Notes under the pieces: model-generated
The model's input: the letters and a program-made list of their open reading frames with translations, nothing else
Databases searched by the model: none
What the model was told of the DNA's origin: nothing
Assembly (NCBI GenBank): GCA_016617785.1
Contig: JADILM010000008.1
Location: 1,240,001 to 1,304,000 of the forward strand
Direction: 5' to 3'
Length of the DNA: 64,000 nt
Source: Sporobolomyces roseus
Taxonomy: Eukaryota; Basidiomycota; Microbotryomycetes; Sporidiobolales; Sporidiobolaceae
Shown here: in pieces, positions 44,127 through 55,123 of the stretch
Layout of the letters: the number at the start of each line of letters is the position of its first letter
Position numbering within the stretch: position 1 is the first letter of the stretch
Program-made: the position numbers and the translations under genes

Positions 44127-45872
44127 TTAGGCGGTGTAGATACCTGTGACATTTCGAAGTTTGTAGTCAGTCTCGAGCGAAAGACTAAAACAGAACCCGC
44201 CAAGCTCACCTCCAGAATTTCGTTTGAAAGCATAATAATCTTGAAGTCGAGCTTTGAATCGCCAAATCTGTCAGATGGACAACCTCTGTCAGCCTTATAC
44301 CTCCGTTCAGCTGAAGATGAATCCTTCAACTGACCATGAACCATTGATAGATCTGTAGAACGACGTCGATACATAATCCAAACGCAAAAGCGAGATATAG
44401 AGTGTGGAACCCAGCACTGAACGAGCGAAGCAGCAACAGCCGTAAGCGTCGACCTAATTACTGTTGAATCTTTGTACGTACCTGCAGAATCCAGTTGGAA
44501 TAGCAGAAGTTCCATCCCCTTGATAATCTGGAATCGCCGCGAGAGTTTCGTTATACAGTTGTCCTCCATGATTACACTCCCAGATTACATTCGCTTGATC
44601 TATCATGTCTATATCTCGTCAATGACACAAAAGGGAGCGAGATAAAAGGTAGACGAACAGTAATCAAGTCGAAAAATCATGATTCTGCGAGACGAGGACG
44701 ACACCTATATCAGGTACAAAGCACTTGATGCAGGAGAGTATCGACTCACCCAGCTCGAGCGATAGATACGATGAATACAAGTGGCATCAAGAAGAACAAT
44801 AGACGAGTCCACACTGCAAACGACCCCTTATCGCTTAGTCAACACTTTTTGCGCTGAATGAGCGAATTGAATCACTCACTGTAGGACGAATTCGAGTAAG
44901 CGATAAGTGACAGGATCGACAGTGCCGCGATAGCCATTGAGATCCCTCCGTAGATCTGTACCGAGGAAAGTCACTTAAATCAGCTTCTTACGAAGGAGAG
45001 TAAGCAAGATTCACTCCTCACTTGTGCTTCAGGAAACGTAAAGAATAGGGTCTCTCCATACATGAAGAGTAAGATACCTAAGAGAGAGAGCGAAAAGAGA
45101 GGGGGAGTCAGTGAATGCCCTTGTCATCTCGAAATAGCTCTTTTGGAGAATTGGAGTGCGAGATGAGGAGGAGGAAGGGAAGCGGTGTCATAGCGAGTCA
45201 AGAGAGGGAGAGCTCACCTCCAGCTACACTATATGCCGCTATGAGGAGTGCTAGTGTCATGGCACCACCTCTGAGAGGGAAAAGAAGGAGACCTGTTCAA
45301 GAGTTGATTCAACGAGGAATAGATCAGCTTATCTACCCTGTCTAGCAGCTTATCTCGGATCTCGAGCATATCAAGTGACGTACAATTATCACACCAAACC
45401 ATCTTGAGTTACTGAAAGTTGATTTGAGAGAGGGGAAGGAGCGGAAGTGAGAGGTTGAAGTGAAAAGTGGGCAGAAAGCAGGAAAGAGGTGAGGATTTGT
45501 GTCGTGAGGTAGGGGTCGTGAAGAGTCGTAAAGAGTCGTAAAGAGTCGTAAAGGTGAGGTCGTACAGCTTTCCAAACGAGCAGATGAGTTAGCACGTTTG
45601 AGATGAAGGCTCGAGAGCGAAAAGAGAGAAAGGGGAGGGAAGAGCGAAGTCGGACTGCATTCCCCATGTGATCAGCTTGAGGGAGAGTGTATCGCTAGAC
45701 TCACTCGTGAGTGGTATCGTCAAGTCGCTGTGTAGGAGGAGGAGGAAGAGAGAGGAAACGTCGTCGAGATTTCCTCGAAAGGGGACGGGGTACCGACTCA
45801 CTCTAATTCCATTCACCTCTTTCACTCTATCGACGAGATATCGACGTAACTCTCCTATCCACAGCACTTCAA
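44127..45872 (-). CDS. Multi-pass membrane protein, unrecognised (5' end uncertain)
   Basis: Many short exons on the minus strand. Well-supported ones read GGAMTLALLIAAYSVAGG, ILLFMYGETLFFTFPEAQ, IYGGISMAIAALSILSLIAYS, MWTRLLFFLMPLVFIVSIARAG, QANVIWECNHGGQLYNETLAAIPDY, SAGFHTLYLAFAFGLCIDVVLQIYQWFM and WRFKARLQDYYAFKRNSGGIYTA-stop. That is four or more membrane helices with a Cys-containing extracellular loop between helices 3 and 4, a layout like tetraspanin-type fungal proteins, though no diagnostic motif is present. Possible upstream exons (VLWIGELRRYLVDRVKEVNGIR near 45800) have good splice sites, but I could not connect them in frame or find the start codon. It would diverge from ALG14 with about 90 bases between. 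Confidence 0.5.
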
Positions 45873-45962
45873 GCTAGAACGAGGAGGTGAGGGGATTGCT
45901 TTGCCTCCAAGTTGAGCGAAGTTTCTCCTTTCCCTCCCTCCCTTCACTCAGGGAGACATGCA

Positions 45963-46886
45963 ATGATCCCCATCACTCTCCTACGACCTCTCTTATATCT
46001 CAGTGCCATCGTATCCCTCATAACCTTCCTATCGATCCGATTCTTCCTCGTTCTCCTTGATCAACATTCCTTCTCCAGCACTCCTCCAAAACGCACGCAA
46101 GATGAACCAGCAACTCTAGCTATCTTCCTGGGCTCAGGTAAGTACCCACTGAACTCTATCCCACCATTCAGAAGCTGATTAGAGGACGTAACAGGTGGTC
46201 ACACGGCAGAAATGATGAGATTAGTTTCAAACCTCGATTGGAACAGGTTCACTTCAAGAACTTGGATCATCTCATCTGGAGATCAATTGAGTGAATCTAA
46301 AGCGTTGGAGCTCGAGAAACAGATTGGAAAGGGTCATGTAAGTTCACCCCTCGTTCAGATTCACCCGTTCTCGCTGATTGAGGTTGAGTGGGGATAGTTT
46401 CGGATCTTGAAGATACCTAGAGCTAGAAGGGTCAAGCAGTCGTACCTCACTTCTCCATTCACGACACTTTATTCGCTCGCATTTTGCCTCTGGCATATCT
46501 CAATTTCACCTCTCTTCAACTCGCAGCACCACAAATTCGCGGATCTCATCCTATTGAACGGTCCTGGAAGTTGTGTACCAATAGCTACATCAGCATTTCT
46601 CCCAAAGGTGCGCTTCTCATTCAACTATTCCCATTTCTCGTCGAAACTGACGAATTGTCTTTTCGTTTCCTAGCTCTTCTTCCTCCCTTCCCCTCGAATG
46701 ATCTACGTCGAATCCCTCGCCCGGACTCGCCGACTCTCATTATCTGCCAAGCTCGTCAGACCGCTCGTCAATAGGTTCTTTGTGCAGTGGGAATCGCTGA
46801 GAGATGAGTTGGTCAAGAAGGAGAAAGGGAGGAATGAGAGATGGAGGCTGACTGCGAGAGTGGAATATCAAGGGTGGCTCGTTTAG
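45963..46886 (+). CDS. ALG14: UDP-GlcNAc transferase membrane subunit Alg14
   Basis: Five exons give about 230 residues. An N-terminal membrane anchor (LLYLSAIVSLITFLSIRFFLVLL) precedes LAIFLGSGGHTAEMMRLV, the G-S-G-G-H-T-x-E-M signature of Alg14. Later features are RTWIISSGDQLSESKALELE, RARRVKQSYLTS, DLILLNGPGSCVPIA and LFFLPSPRMIYVESLARTRRLSLSAKLVRPLVNRFFVQW, all typical. It anchors the catalytic Alg13 to the endoplasmic reticulum membrane for the second step of lipid-linked oligosaccharide synthesis. Length is normal. Confidence 0.9.
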
Positions 46887-47460
46887 AAGGATGAATGGTA
46901 CGTGGTCATATGGCTTCGGGAGCGAAAGAGATCGCCTTCCTGACACGTCGATCTACCCGCAGAGGGCGAGCTTGCGAAACTTGTCAATGGACAGCTTAGC
47001 ACGATTAGCTAGTCCGAGGCTCTCGACCAATTGTTGCGCGACATAGCTTGACTCGACATCCGCCTGGTCAAGAAACAAAGTTTTGGAAGGATTGCGACAT
47101 CTTTCGCCTTCCAACAAATTATCTCGACTTCCTCACCTCGACTTTCAGCCCATGGCTCTCGGTCGAACATCTACTGTTCGGCGCATACCTCGAAGGGTCG
47201 ACCTCAAGCAGCACGTCAATCCCTTCCAAATTCGCAACTTTTCGTCGCAACCTTCGCGGTCATCTCCTCGCTGTTTCTCCCCGGATTTCAGCTTAATCTG
47301 CACTTGCGAGATCAGTCACATCTTTGCTCCTCTTCTCTCGCCTTTCCCTTCCGAAACAGCTTTTCACCCTACTCCTAGTCAATCGTGAGTTGAACTGTCG
47401 CTTACTGATCTGTTTTTCGGACCAACTGATCAAGCAAGCGATCTTTGATCACAGTTCATC
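46887..47460. promoter_or_regulatory. Upstream region of X2
   Basis: About 570 bases between ALG14 and X2. A plausible intron (GTGAGT near 47388 to CACAG at 47457) ends four bases from the ATG-containing exon, so X2 may have a 5' exon here. In X1 a coding first exon exists at the matching place, but no matching peptide is found here. Confidence 0.4.
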
Positions 47461-48174
47461 ATGCTGCAAGAGACATTCTCCTTCCCTTCGCAGCGCAAAC
47501 TGCCATCCTTCACCCCTCTCACAACTTCACCTAGATCATTCTCACCCCCCTCGAATTCCGCTTCCTCCATCTCATCCTCTCCTTCGGCTTCCGCCGATGC
47601 GGAATCTCCCCACCTCCTGCCTTCACGTAGACACTCTTCAACCTCCACACTCACGACAAGCGACACCTCAGAGGATGAACTGGAAACTCCTCCGACTTCA
47701 CCTCGTACGCCAACCCTCTCACTCCCTCGCTCGAAAGCAACCCTCGGAAACCCTGTCGATTGGTTGCACTATCCGTTCTCAATTGCCGAGATCTGTGAGG
47801 ACGACGATACCAGAGACCCTTCTTTCAACTGGTTCTCATCTCCCGCCCCTTCGACTCTACCTCTGCTTCCCTCCGTCTCCTCATCTCTCGACGTTTCTCC
47901 AGCTCCTTTCACGCCATCCTCTCCCTCCCTTCCGCTTCCTTCATCTTCTCAACCAGAAGCAAATCGACCAACTCGACAAGAAGAAGAAGCATCACGAGGT
48001 AGAAATCGAGCTCCACGTTTACTCTGGCGTTCCAACATCGACGAACCCTCGATGGACGTCCTCAATCGATACTATTTGCAGATGACTGGAGGTCCACTGC
48101 CGAGGTTGAAGAAGGGAATGCGAAGCAGGGAGATCAGGGAATGGAGTAGGAGAGTAGAGGAGGCTGGGATCTAA
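47461..48174 (+). CDS. Unrecognised protein X2 (paralogue of X1)
   Basis: Frame of 237 codons. The N-terminal half is Ser/Pro/Thr-rich with TSDTSEDELETPPTSP. Blocks shared with X1: YPFSIAEICEDDDTRDPSFNW, and NRPTRQEEEASRGRNRAPRLLWRSNIDEPSMDVLNRYYLQMTGGPLPRLKKGMRSREIREWSRRVEEAGI. The two genes are in opposite orientation, about 4 kb apart, with the membrane-protein gene and ALG14 between them. Alignable positions outside the two blocks are few, so the duplication is not recent. No domain recognised; function unknown. Confidence 0.65.
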   Translation: MLQETFSFPSQRKLPSFTPLTTSPRSFSPPSNSASSISSSPSASADAESPHLLPSRRHSSTSTLTTSDTSEDELETPPTSPRTPTLSLPRSKATLGNPVDWLHYPFSIAEICEDDDTRDPSFNWFSSPAPSTLPLLPSVSSSLDVSPAPFTPSSPSLPLPSSSQPEANRPTRQEEEASRGRNRAPRLLWRSNIDEPSMDVLNRYYLQMTGGPLPRLKKGMRSREIREWSRRVEEAGI

Positions 48175-48545
48175 CGGAGAATGAAGTGAAGGGGCCGTAA
48201 TTACTCTCGATTCAATACGTCGTCGAATAGATACCTTGCAAGCTTTGTAGATACCCTCACTCACTTATTCAGTCACGCTTTCTGGCAAACTGTTGCACTT
48301 CGAGACGCGAGAGCAAACAAATCATCTTGAGCCGTACTGCGAGTGTTACAATGTGTATTGATTGCGATTGCGAGACTGCTAAGATGCGAGAGATACTGAA
48401 GAATTTGCGATACGGATACAGAAAATCGACTGGGTGAAGATGATGATCCGATAATGATAGATAGAGACTCTTCAGGCGCTGTAGGCGAGCCAAATCCAGA
48501 ACTCGTCAGCACTGACAGCCCGGTCAGTTCTCGAAGCTTTCGGAC
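48175..48545. other. Convergent intergenic region
   Basis: About 370 bases between the stops of X2 and the DUF2231 gene. Nothing recognisable. Confidence 0.4.
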
Positions 48546-49525
48546 CTACTTCTCTCCTTTCTTCTCACGAGCCTTGATGTCCTTCGCCGAACCTTGTCGT
48601 TTCACTCCCATTCCGTACTTGTACACGAGCTCGCCTGTGGATGGAGAATCCGACAGTCAGAGATTGCGTGATAAATCGACTGAGGAGATCAAGCAACTCA
48701 CCTCCAAGAGAAGCAGAGAAGAATAGTGCGGGAAGAGCGCTGTCAAGTATTACGGCGTAAGCGTTGACTCGACGTGAAAGTATCCGGCGTATGAGCTCAC
48801 AAGGTAGATACCCAGGCGTTGACTTGTGGCAGAACGAGGTCTCGATCAACTCGACGAACCCACCTGTGACCAAGAAAAAGTCAGAAGATATCCTCCAGTC
48901 CTGAATTTGAACAATGCTCACCAGTTCCACAATCCTACACCGAGGACGACTGAGTTGATCGAAGCGTGCGTCAGAGCGATTCTGAGCTTCTCACCGCTGA
49001 CATCGGGAGGAGGAGCTTCTGAAGCGTCTTGAACCGTCTTCTCTACGGTGTCCTTCTGCTCGACTTGCTTCCTCCACATCCCGTAACTACAAATACGATC
49101 ATCAGATTGACGTCTGAAGGTAAGGAAAAGCGAGTAGCAATGTACAGCTCGCTCAAACCGGTCAAAATCGTCGGAATCGAGAATAAAAGTCCTCCAGCTC
49201 CGACGTAGTGACTCAGCGTGTTGACCGCAGCGGCAGGAGGGAAGATTTTGAGCCATCTATATCGTTCCAATCAACTGCATCAGCGCGAAATCGGAGGAAA
49301 GGAAGGCGAAAGAAACGAAGAAACTCACGTCAAACCTTGAGACAGCCTCGGAATAACCTGTACTGAATCGAGTACAAATGAGAGCGAGAGTAGACCTATA
49401 GGCATGTGAACGGTAGCTGGATGGAGAGGGTGAGAGAAGGTAGGGATTCCCATTCCTGCTTTGGCGAGAGGTCGAAGGAGGGAGTTGATATAGTTCGCTG
49501 GGCGATCTGTTGGTGTGTCTGACAT
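48546..49525 (-). CDS. DUF2231-type membrane protein
   Basis: Five exons on the minus strand: MSDTPTDRPANYINSLLRPLAKAGMGIPTFSHPLHPATVHMPIGLLSLSFVLDSVQ, then WLKIFPPAAAVNTLSHYVGAGGLLFSIPTILTGLSELY, YGMWRKQVEQ...KLRIALTHASINSVVLGVGLWNW, a segment with SALPALFFSASLGG, and ELVYKYGMGVKRQGSAKDIKAREKKGEK. H-P-x-x-V-H-x-P-I-G, four membrane helices with paired His (HASIN) and the L-G-G-x-x-V-Y-x-Y-G-x-G-V end define DUF2231, a family of possible redox or haem-binding membrane proteins. Role not established. Confidence 0.8.
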
Positions 49526-50094
49526 CTTTCTCGGGGAGCAGTCGAGCTGTTCTTGAGGTCGAGAGGAGGCTGGAAAGGAAAGGATTCGATGTGGGGGATT
49601 GAAGTTGACGAGGAGAGCTAGAGGAAGAGCGAGAGTGCGAGTGTGATCACCGATGGACTGAAGGAGGCTTATTGAAGGCGAGTTGGCTTTGATCTGGAGT
49701 TGGAAAGAGAGAGGAAGGAGGAAGAGGTGGTTCGTTTACTCCTCGCTTGCAATTGGTCGAATGTCGATTTGAACAAATCTCGCAAAACGAGATTTTACTT
49801 CATGGCATAGGTCCAATGCGTCGACGTGGAACTGATAAGGCTTTCGCGAGCTTTCACCGAGTCTCGAGCAACGGAAGAAGTCCGAATAACTTTCCTCAGA
49901 TTCGCTCGCAAGGTCGTTACGCCTCTCTCCTCGAGCGGCATTACGCAGACATTGACGACACATCAAGAGAACTTCTATCACAGGCAGATAAAGTGAGCAA
50001 AGAGATCCGTAGAAATATCGTCAGATAGGTTTCGTTCCCTTTCTCGCCCGTCTCAATCGCTCTATTCCGTAGCCTTCCTCCTCCCCCTCCCTCC
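49526..50094. other. Intergenic region with a possible small ORF
   Basis: About 570 bases. From an ATG at 49816 a 70-codon frame runs to a TAG at 50026-50028 and ends in a charged helix-like segment (SLLERHYADIDDTSRELLSQADKVSKEIRR). It may be a real small gene convergent with gene D, but nothing else supports it. Confidence 0.3.
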
Positions 50095-51239
50095 CTACTT
50101 CTCACAGCCTATCACTCCCTGTACCCTCTGCCTCCTGCAGAACGCATCTGAGAAGTAAGCGCCAAATCCCTTCACGTGCGGATGAACCTCGAAAATGACT
50201 TCAATCTTTCTCTCCTCGCACGCCTGCAAAATCTTGTCGATCAAGTCCTTCAGCCTAGGTCGTCGTCTTGCTGGGTCTCGAAGGGAAGCGTTCAAGGAGA
50301 GGGAGCGTAGAGTGGGCTGACTGTGATCCTCGATCCACACACTCAATTCGGCGAGTTGGTAAAGAGGAGTGGAAGGACCGTAATCCCATTCGAGGATTCG
50401 CAGGTGGCTGACGGCAGGTCGAGAGGATAGTAATTGTAGAAGGTCGTAACGGAAACAGTCGAGGAGGATGCGATCGAGTCGTTCCTGAATGAAGGAGGGG
50501 GCGTCTCGGCAGAGGTTCCAAGGAAGTTGCAGCACCCGGAGTTGCGGTACGAGGTTACCGAACTTGACTGTATCGATTTTGCTAAGATCTTGCGCGCCAT
50601 AGCGGTCTCTGATCGACAGCTCCTCTAGTGCCGGAACAGCGTTCGGGTCGAGTAGAGCGGGCACGTCGACGAGTGTACTGTAGGTCACGACGAGCTGCTT
50701 GAGGTTTGGGAGAAGGATGTGAGATCGAAGGGTGAAGTTTCCTCCATCGGACGGTTCGTGTAAAAGGCAAAGGGAAACGAGACCTGATCGAAGAAGAGAT
50801 CTTGTCAGCACAGAAGGGGGCGGTAGAGAGTGAATTCACGCGACTGACCTGAGAAGGCTGTTAAGAAGCAAAGATCAACTTGGGGATCGTACCAGAGTTG
50901 GATGATAATGGACTGCAGGGTTCGTCCAGCGATCCGCCCTAACCGGTCAAATTTGAGCCCTTGATCGGCTTCTTCCTCTGCAACAAACACAACCTGGCGA
51001 AGGAGATTGCTCCAGCCCTCCGTTTCAATGGTATCGAGAAGATTGTCAAAGTTGGCTTGCGGCCTGACAGCGACCACTTCGTAGAGCAGAGGTCGTGCGA
51101 ATGACAAGAATCGGTGAGAGACGAGACATAGGGAGCGAAGAGTTGTCTGTCTTTCTTTGTACGTTGTCGGTATGTAGAGTGATGTGACGGTGAATTCGAA
51201 GATCTGTCGAACGAGTTCAGGAGGAAGACGGTTGAACAT
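50095..51239 (-). CDS. F-box-like/LRR protein, family member D
   Basis: Two exons (51239-50849 and 50783-50095), about 359 residues. The start is MFNRLPPELVRQIFEFTV with LCLVSHRFLSFARPLLYEV, the F-box-like N-terminus. The intron is after a phase-1 base, as in the other members. C-terminal strands include LPNLKQLVVTYSTL, VPALEELSIRDR and LRILEWDYG. The tail is FGAYFSDAFCRRQRVQGV, a diverged form of the family end. Its upstream region is an inverted copy of that of gene C. Confidence 0.75.
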
Positions 51240-52110
51240 AGCGAATCGGTCCGGGGACTTGAACGAAAGGGAGAGCGGTTCGAGGGGAAGAAAGGAGGGC
51301 TGGGTGTACGAGGAGGGCGAGAACCGGGAGATGTGACCGGGGAAAGGCGGGAGAAACGGGAGGAAAAGCTGAGAATTGGAAGAGGGAGGGAGAGATGCGA
51401 GAGGGATCAAGATGATCGGAAGGGCCAAGTGGAGTAAAAATTTTGAGGTGACCTGACCATAGCGAGAGAGTCAGAGACCGAAGCGTCGGAGGAAAGGGAA
51501 GAAGGAAGAGAACGAACTTGACTTTGAAGCGACGATAACAATCGATCGATTCCAATCAACGATTCAACTACTGCGAGCTTGAATAAGTTGACGAGGAGAG
51601 GATCTGGGGGAGTGAGGGGAGGAAGAGAAGAGAAGAGGGGAGAGCAGTGGGAGCAGTCCTGCCTCCGAAAGTAATCCGCGGACCTCGCCTCAGTCAACCC
51701 ACTCTTGCCCATGTTGAGGCAGAGCTGGAGAAGGAGCAGCGGAATCGAACTTGAGTCGTTAAAGTTTGCATCCTCCAGTGATTGAGTGAATTGTTCCTTC
51801 GAATTCCTTGGTTTCGCTCTTTCCTCCTTACCTGATCTACCTACCCTCACTACCTACTCCTGAGCTCGGGAAAAGATAGAGTCCACGAAGCGAGACGAGC
51901 GAGCGATCAAAAGAGAGTCGACGGAGATATGAGAGTTTTTCGGATTGAGCAAGTCGTTGTCAAGGAATCGATTTCAGACTGAGACGCAGATCAAGGTGGT
52001 CAGTACGAGTAGATAAATGAGATGGAGAGATTGTGAAAGCTTACCTATGATCGATAGTACAGCTGATCTGAGTAGTAAAAGCAGAAAAAAAGTCCTCGTT
52101 TTGTCAAGCG
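51240..52110. repeat. Spacer duplicated in inverted orientation (E-D side)
   Basis: Reverse complement of about 25264-26143. The most conserved part, about 51662-51860, contains the shared coding-like segment. The right end matches the 3' flank of gene B (52019-52110). Confidence 0.8.
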
Positions 52111-52170
52111 TTTCTCTTCCTCCTTCTATCAAGCTGTTTCACTTCCTTCCGCTGTCTTTCCGAGCTGGTC

Positions 52171-53279
52171 TCAAGCCTTTTCTCCCTGAATTGTCTGACC
52201 CGCTTCGAGTCTCCTTCGTTCAGGCTGCCTCCTCAAGAAGTCCTCCGAGATCCCAGGTTCAAAGTCCCAATCTGCCATAACTGTCTCGTAGATGATCTCA
52301 ATGGAACACGTCTTGCAAGCAGAGGTGGCGGGTTTGTGGGCGCAACGAGGCCACTTGAAGTCCTCGCTGAGATAGATGGAGCGCAGAGGGATGTTTTGCT
52401 TGCTGAGTAGTGTCTCGAGTCCACCGAAACGGTAGTTGCGGCAATTGAAGATGCGAGCGTGTTCGACTCGACCCACAACACGCTCGTCGAAGCCAGGATC
52501 GAAGCCGTCGAGATCGACTAGGGTTTTGGGAAGGAACGGTCCGACGGCCTCAATTGCTGTCGCTGAAAGAGCGCTGCCTGGAAGGAAGAGAGCGTGTAGC
52601 TGAGCGAGAAGCTGGAGAGAGGCTGGATCTCGAGTAGCGTAGAGAAGGCGAGATTTGCTGATGCTGGGAAGGGCTAGAATTTGAAGCGAAGGGAGAGCTG
52701 AGGGGGCAAGGAGATCGAGGAAGGTGTGCGTCATGCAATAGCCGCCGAGAAGTGTGAGAGAGTGCGGCTTTGAGAGCCGGATGCCTTCTAGCCCGATGAG
52801 TTCGTTACAATCGAGTTGTAAAGTTTGAAGATCTGCGGTTTCGCAAGGATCAGTCGTAGTGCCCGCGCTAGCCAGACAAAACTGTACTAACTGAAGAATG
52901 ACCCCAATGAAGACATGTCAAACCCCATCATGTATCGGTCCGTCAGAGCGAGGACGGTGATGCGAGTAAAGACGAGGGCGAAGCGCTTGAGAGTGCGTGG
53001 AAGTCCGCCTTGCATACAGCTCGATATCACCGCCTGACGAAGACGTTCCGTCCAACCCCCTTCACGAGCCAAATTCCTGATGTGGAGTATGCTGGCTTTG
53101 GTGCCCATTGAGACGATTTCGTGAAGAAGTGGTTGAGCGATTTCTCGGAAATGTTGCGAGACAAGGCAGAGCTTGAGCAGAGTTTGTCGACGCTCCCTGT
53201 AGGGCTTGTATTGGAAGTAGTGAGGGACAGAGGATTCGATGATTTGACGAATCAATTCGGGAGGGAGGTAAGGGATCAT
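52171..53279 (-). CDS. F-box-like/LRR protein, family member E
   Basis: Two exons (53279-52892, 52832-52171), about 349 residues; the intron uses a GTTAGT donor and lies in phase 1 like its relatives. The start MIPYLPPELIRQIIESSVPH is followed by LCLVSQHFREIAQPLLHEI. Leucine-rich strands include LQTLQLDCNEL, PHSLTLLGGY and LPSLQILALPS. The tail ISEDFLRRQPERRRLEAGQ resembles gene B. The upstream ~200 bases are closely similar to those of the truncated copy at 63867. Confidence 0.75.
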
Positions 53280-53624
53280 CTTGCGTGGATGTTTCGACTG
53301 GAGATGTACGTTTCAGTTGAAAGTCGATTCGGTGTGACTACAAAACCATCAGGAGACGATTAGTCCCGAATCGAGAGGAGCGAGTGAGGTGGAACAAAAG
53401 AGGGAAAGAGGAAGAACGAAACGACGGCTCACCTAACGACGGGAACACTTGCACTCTCCTATTCCTGATCTTCCGAGGCGAATACGGGTCTCGAGGTACC
53501 CGAGCGAGCTAGCGACGTGAAGCGTAGGAATCGAAATGAGAAACGTTTCTCTCGTTTGTTTGACCTCAACCAATCACTATCAAACTCCAAGATCCGCCTA
53601 TACAGCTCTCGAAGCATCAGTAAG
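53280..53624. promoter_or_regulatory. Divergent region, F-box E / LDAH-like
   Basis: 345 bases. About 53280-53480 is the inverted counterpart of 63655-63866 and includes a conserved GTTAGGTGAGC, which looks like a leader exon/intron boundary for the F-box transcripts. Confidence 0.5.
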
Positions 53625-55123
53625 ATGTCGAGCTACCTGAACAAGCAAGCTCCGCCTCCTCCACCTCCCAAAACGGCTGTTCCCCCACCAACCTCATCTT
53701 CCACTCTTCCCGCTTCCTCTGAACCACCAAGAACGAAACCATCTCACAGACACAAACAATCAATACATTACAACGACGCCCCCGACTTGGCAGCACTAGC
53801 AGAATCATCAGGAGGCGGAGGAGGAAGTAGTGGAGTGAATCGAACTAGATCTAACAGAGTATCAAGAGTACCCGCACTCCCATCCCTCCAATCCACTCCC
53901 TCTACTTCCGGAACCACTACACCTTTCAACGCGAGAGCATCAGCCGAAAAGGAAGAGTTGGCGATACCAGCATTTAACGCACCCCCTCTACCTCCCCCTC
54001 TACCTCAATCCTCAATCCGAACCGGTCCTAGATCACTCCCTTATGATATCCTACATTACCCACCCCCATCCCTCACAACGAAACTCATCATTCTCTTCAT
54101 TCCCGGTAATCCAGGTCTAATCGACTATTATCGTTCATTCCTCTCAACGCTTCAATCCGGTCTTCCTTCTCACATCAAAGGATCTACCGAGTTATATGCA
54201 ATCGGACATCTGGGGCATAGCTTGGAGGCGGAAAAGAATGGGATGGTGAAAGGATTCAAACCTAATCAACAAGCGAGTTTGGAGGAACAAGTTAGTTCAA
54301 AGTGTGAATTTGTCGACGAGTTATTCGAGAAACATGGGAAAGAACTCAAGATCATGATATTGGGTCACTCAATAGGTTCATGGATCTGTCTCCAAGTACT
54401 AACTTCTCCCTTTCCTCTCCATCCCTTTTCTTTTTCTCGCACTAATTCTCTCTCTCTCTTCTAATTAGATGCTCCGCTTGCGACCTTCGATCTCTTCAGC
54501 CCACTTATTATTCCCAACGATCTCCCACATGTCTCTCACTCCAAACGGTCAAAAACTTTCACCTTTGTTCTCCTCCTGGACTCTGCGACCCCTTTTCTTC
54601 TCAACTACATTTCTCTCCTACCTCCCCACCTCCATTCTTTCCTCAATCGTCTCTCTAATGACAGGTCAACGTGGACCCGGTTCTTCAATCACAACTCAAC
54701 TAGTTTCTTCCCCTCAAACAGTGATTGCAGCAATCACAATGGCTCGAAAAGAATTAGAATCAGTAACAGAATTAGATCGAGAGTTAGTCAAAGAAGTAGG
54801 AGGGAAGTGTTGGTGGTATTGGACGCAGGAGGGTGGGGATGGATGGGTTAGGGAAGAATGTGTTCAAGAGATTGAGAGTACTTTAGGGGAGGGATTGGGG
54901 GGAAGGAGAGAGAGGTGTAGGGAGGGAATGCCTCATGCTTTCGTATTGAATCAGGGTGAGTTACATCTACTGTTCTTTCTGAAAGTTGTGAGGACAAAGA
55001 GAAGCTGATGAGAGGTAGAGAGGGATAACAGATCATTCGGATTCACTTGCAGGGAAATGCGCGGGTTGGATCGTCAAGGATCTGGAGGCGACGAAGGAGG
55101 AGGGAAGACCGGCAGAGAAGTAG
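53625..55123 (+). CDS. Lipid-droplet-associated hydrolase (LDAH/DUF2305)
   Basis: Three exons (53625-~54395, ~54469-54954, ~55053-55123) give about 430 residues. The start is MSSYLNKQAPPPPPPK; an in-frame extension upstream has no ATG. After a Pro/Ser-rich ~140-residue lead comes the alpha/beta-hydrolase core: LIILFIPGNPGLIDYYRSFLSTL, AIGHLGHS, SLEEQVSSKCEFVDEL and ILGHSIGSWI, the G-H-S-x-G nucleophile elbow. P-G-N-P-G and H-x-G-H are hallmarks of this family, which sits on lipid droplets and affects turnover of stored sterol or triacylglycerol esters. The catalytic His is expected in MPHAFVLNQ near the end. Confidence 0.85.

Noticed and set aside
45521..45550. Three copies of AAGAGTCGTA as a CRISPR-like or regulatory array
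   Set aside because: Direct 10-bp tandem repeat without spacers in an intron or leader of a fungal gene; an ordinary microsatellite.
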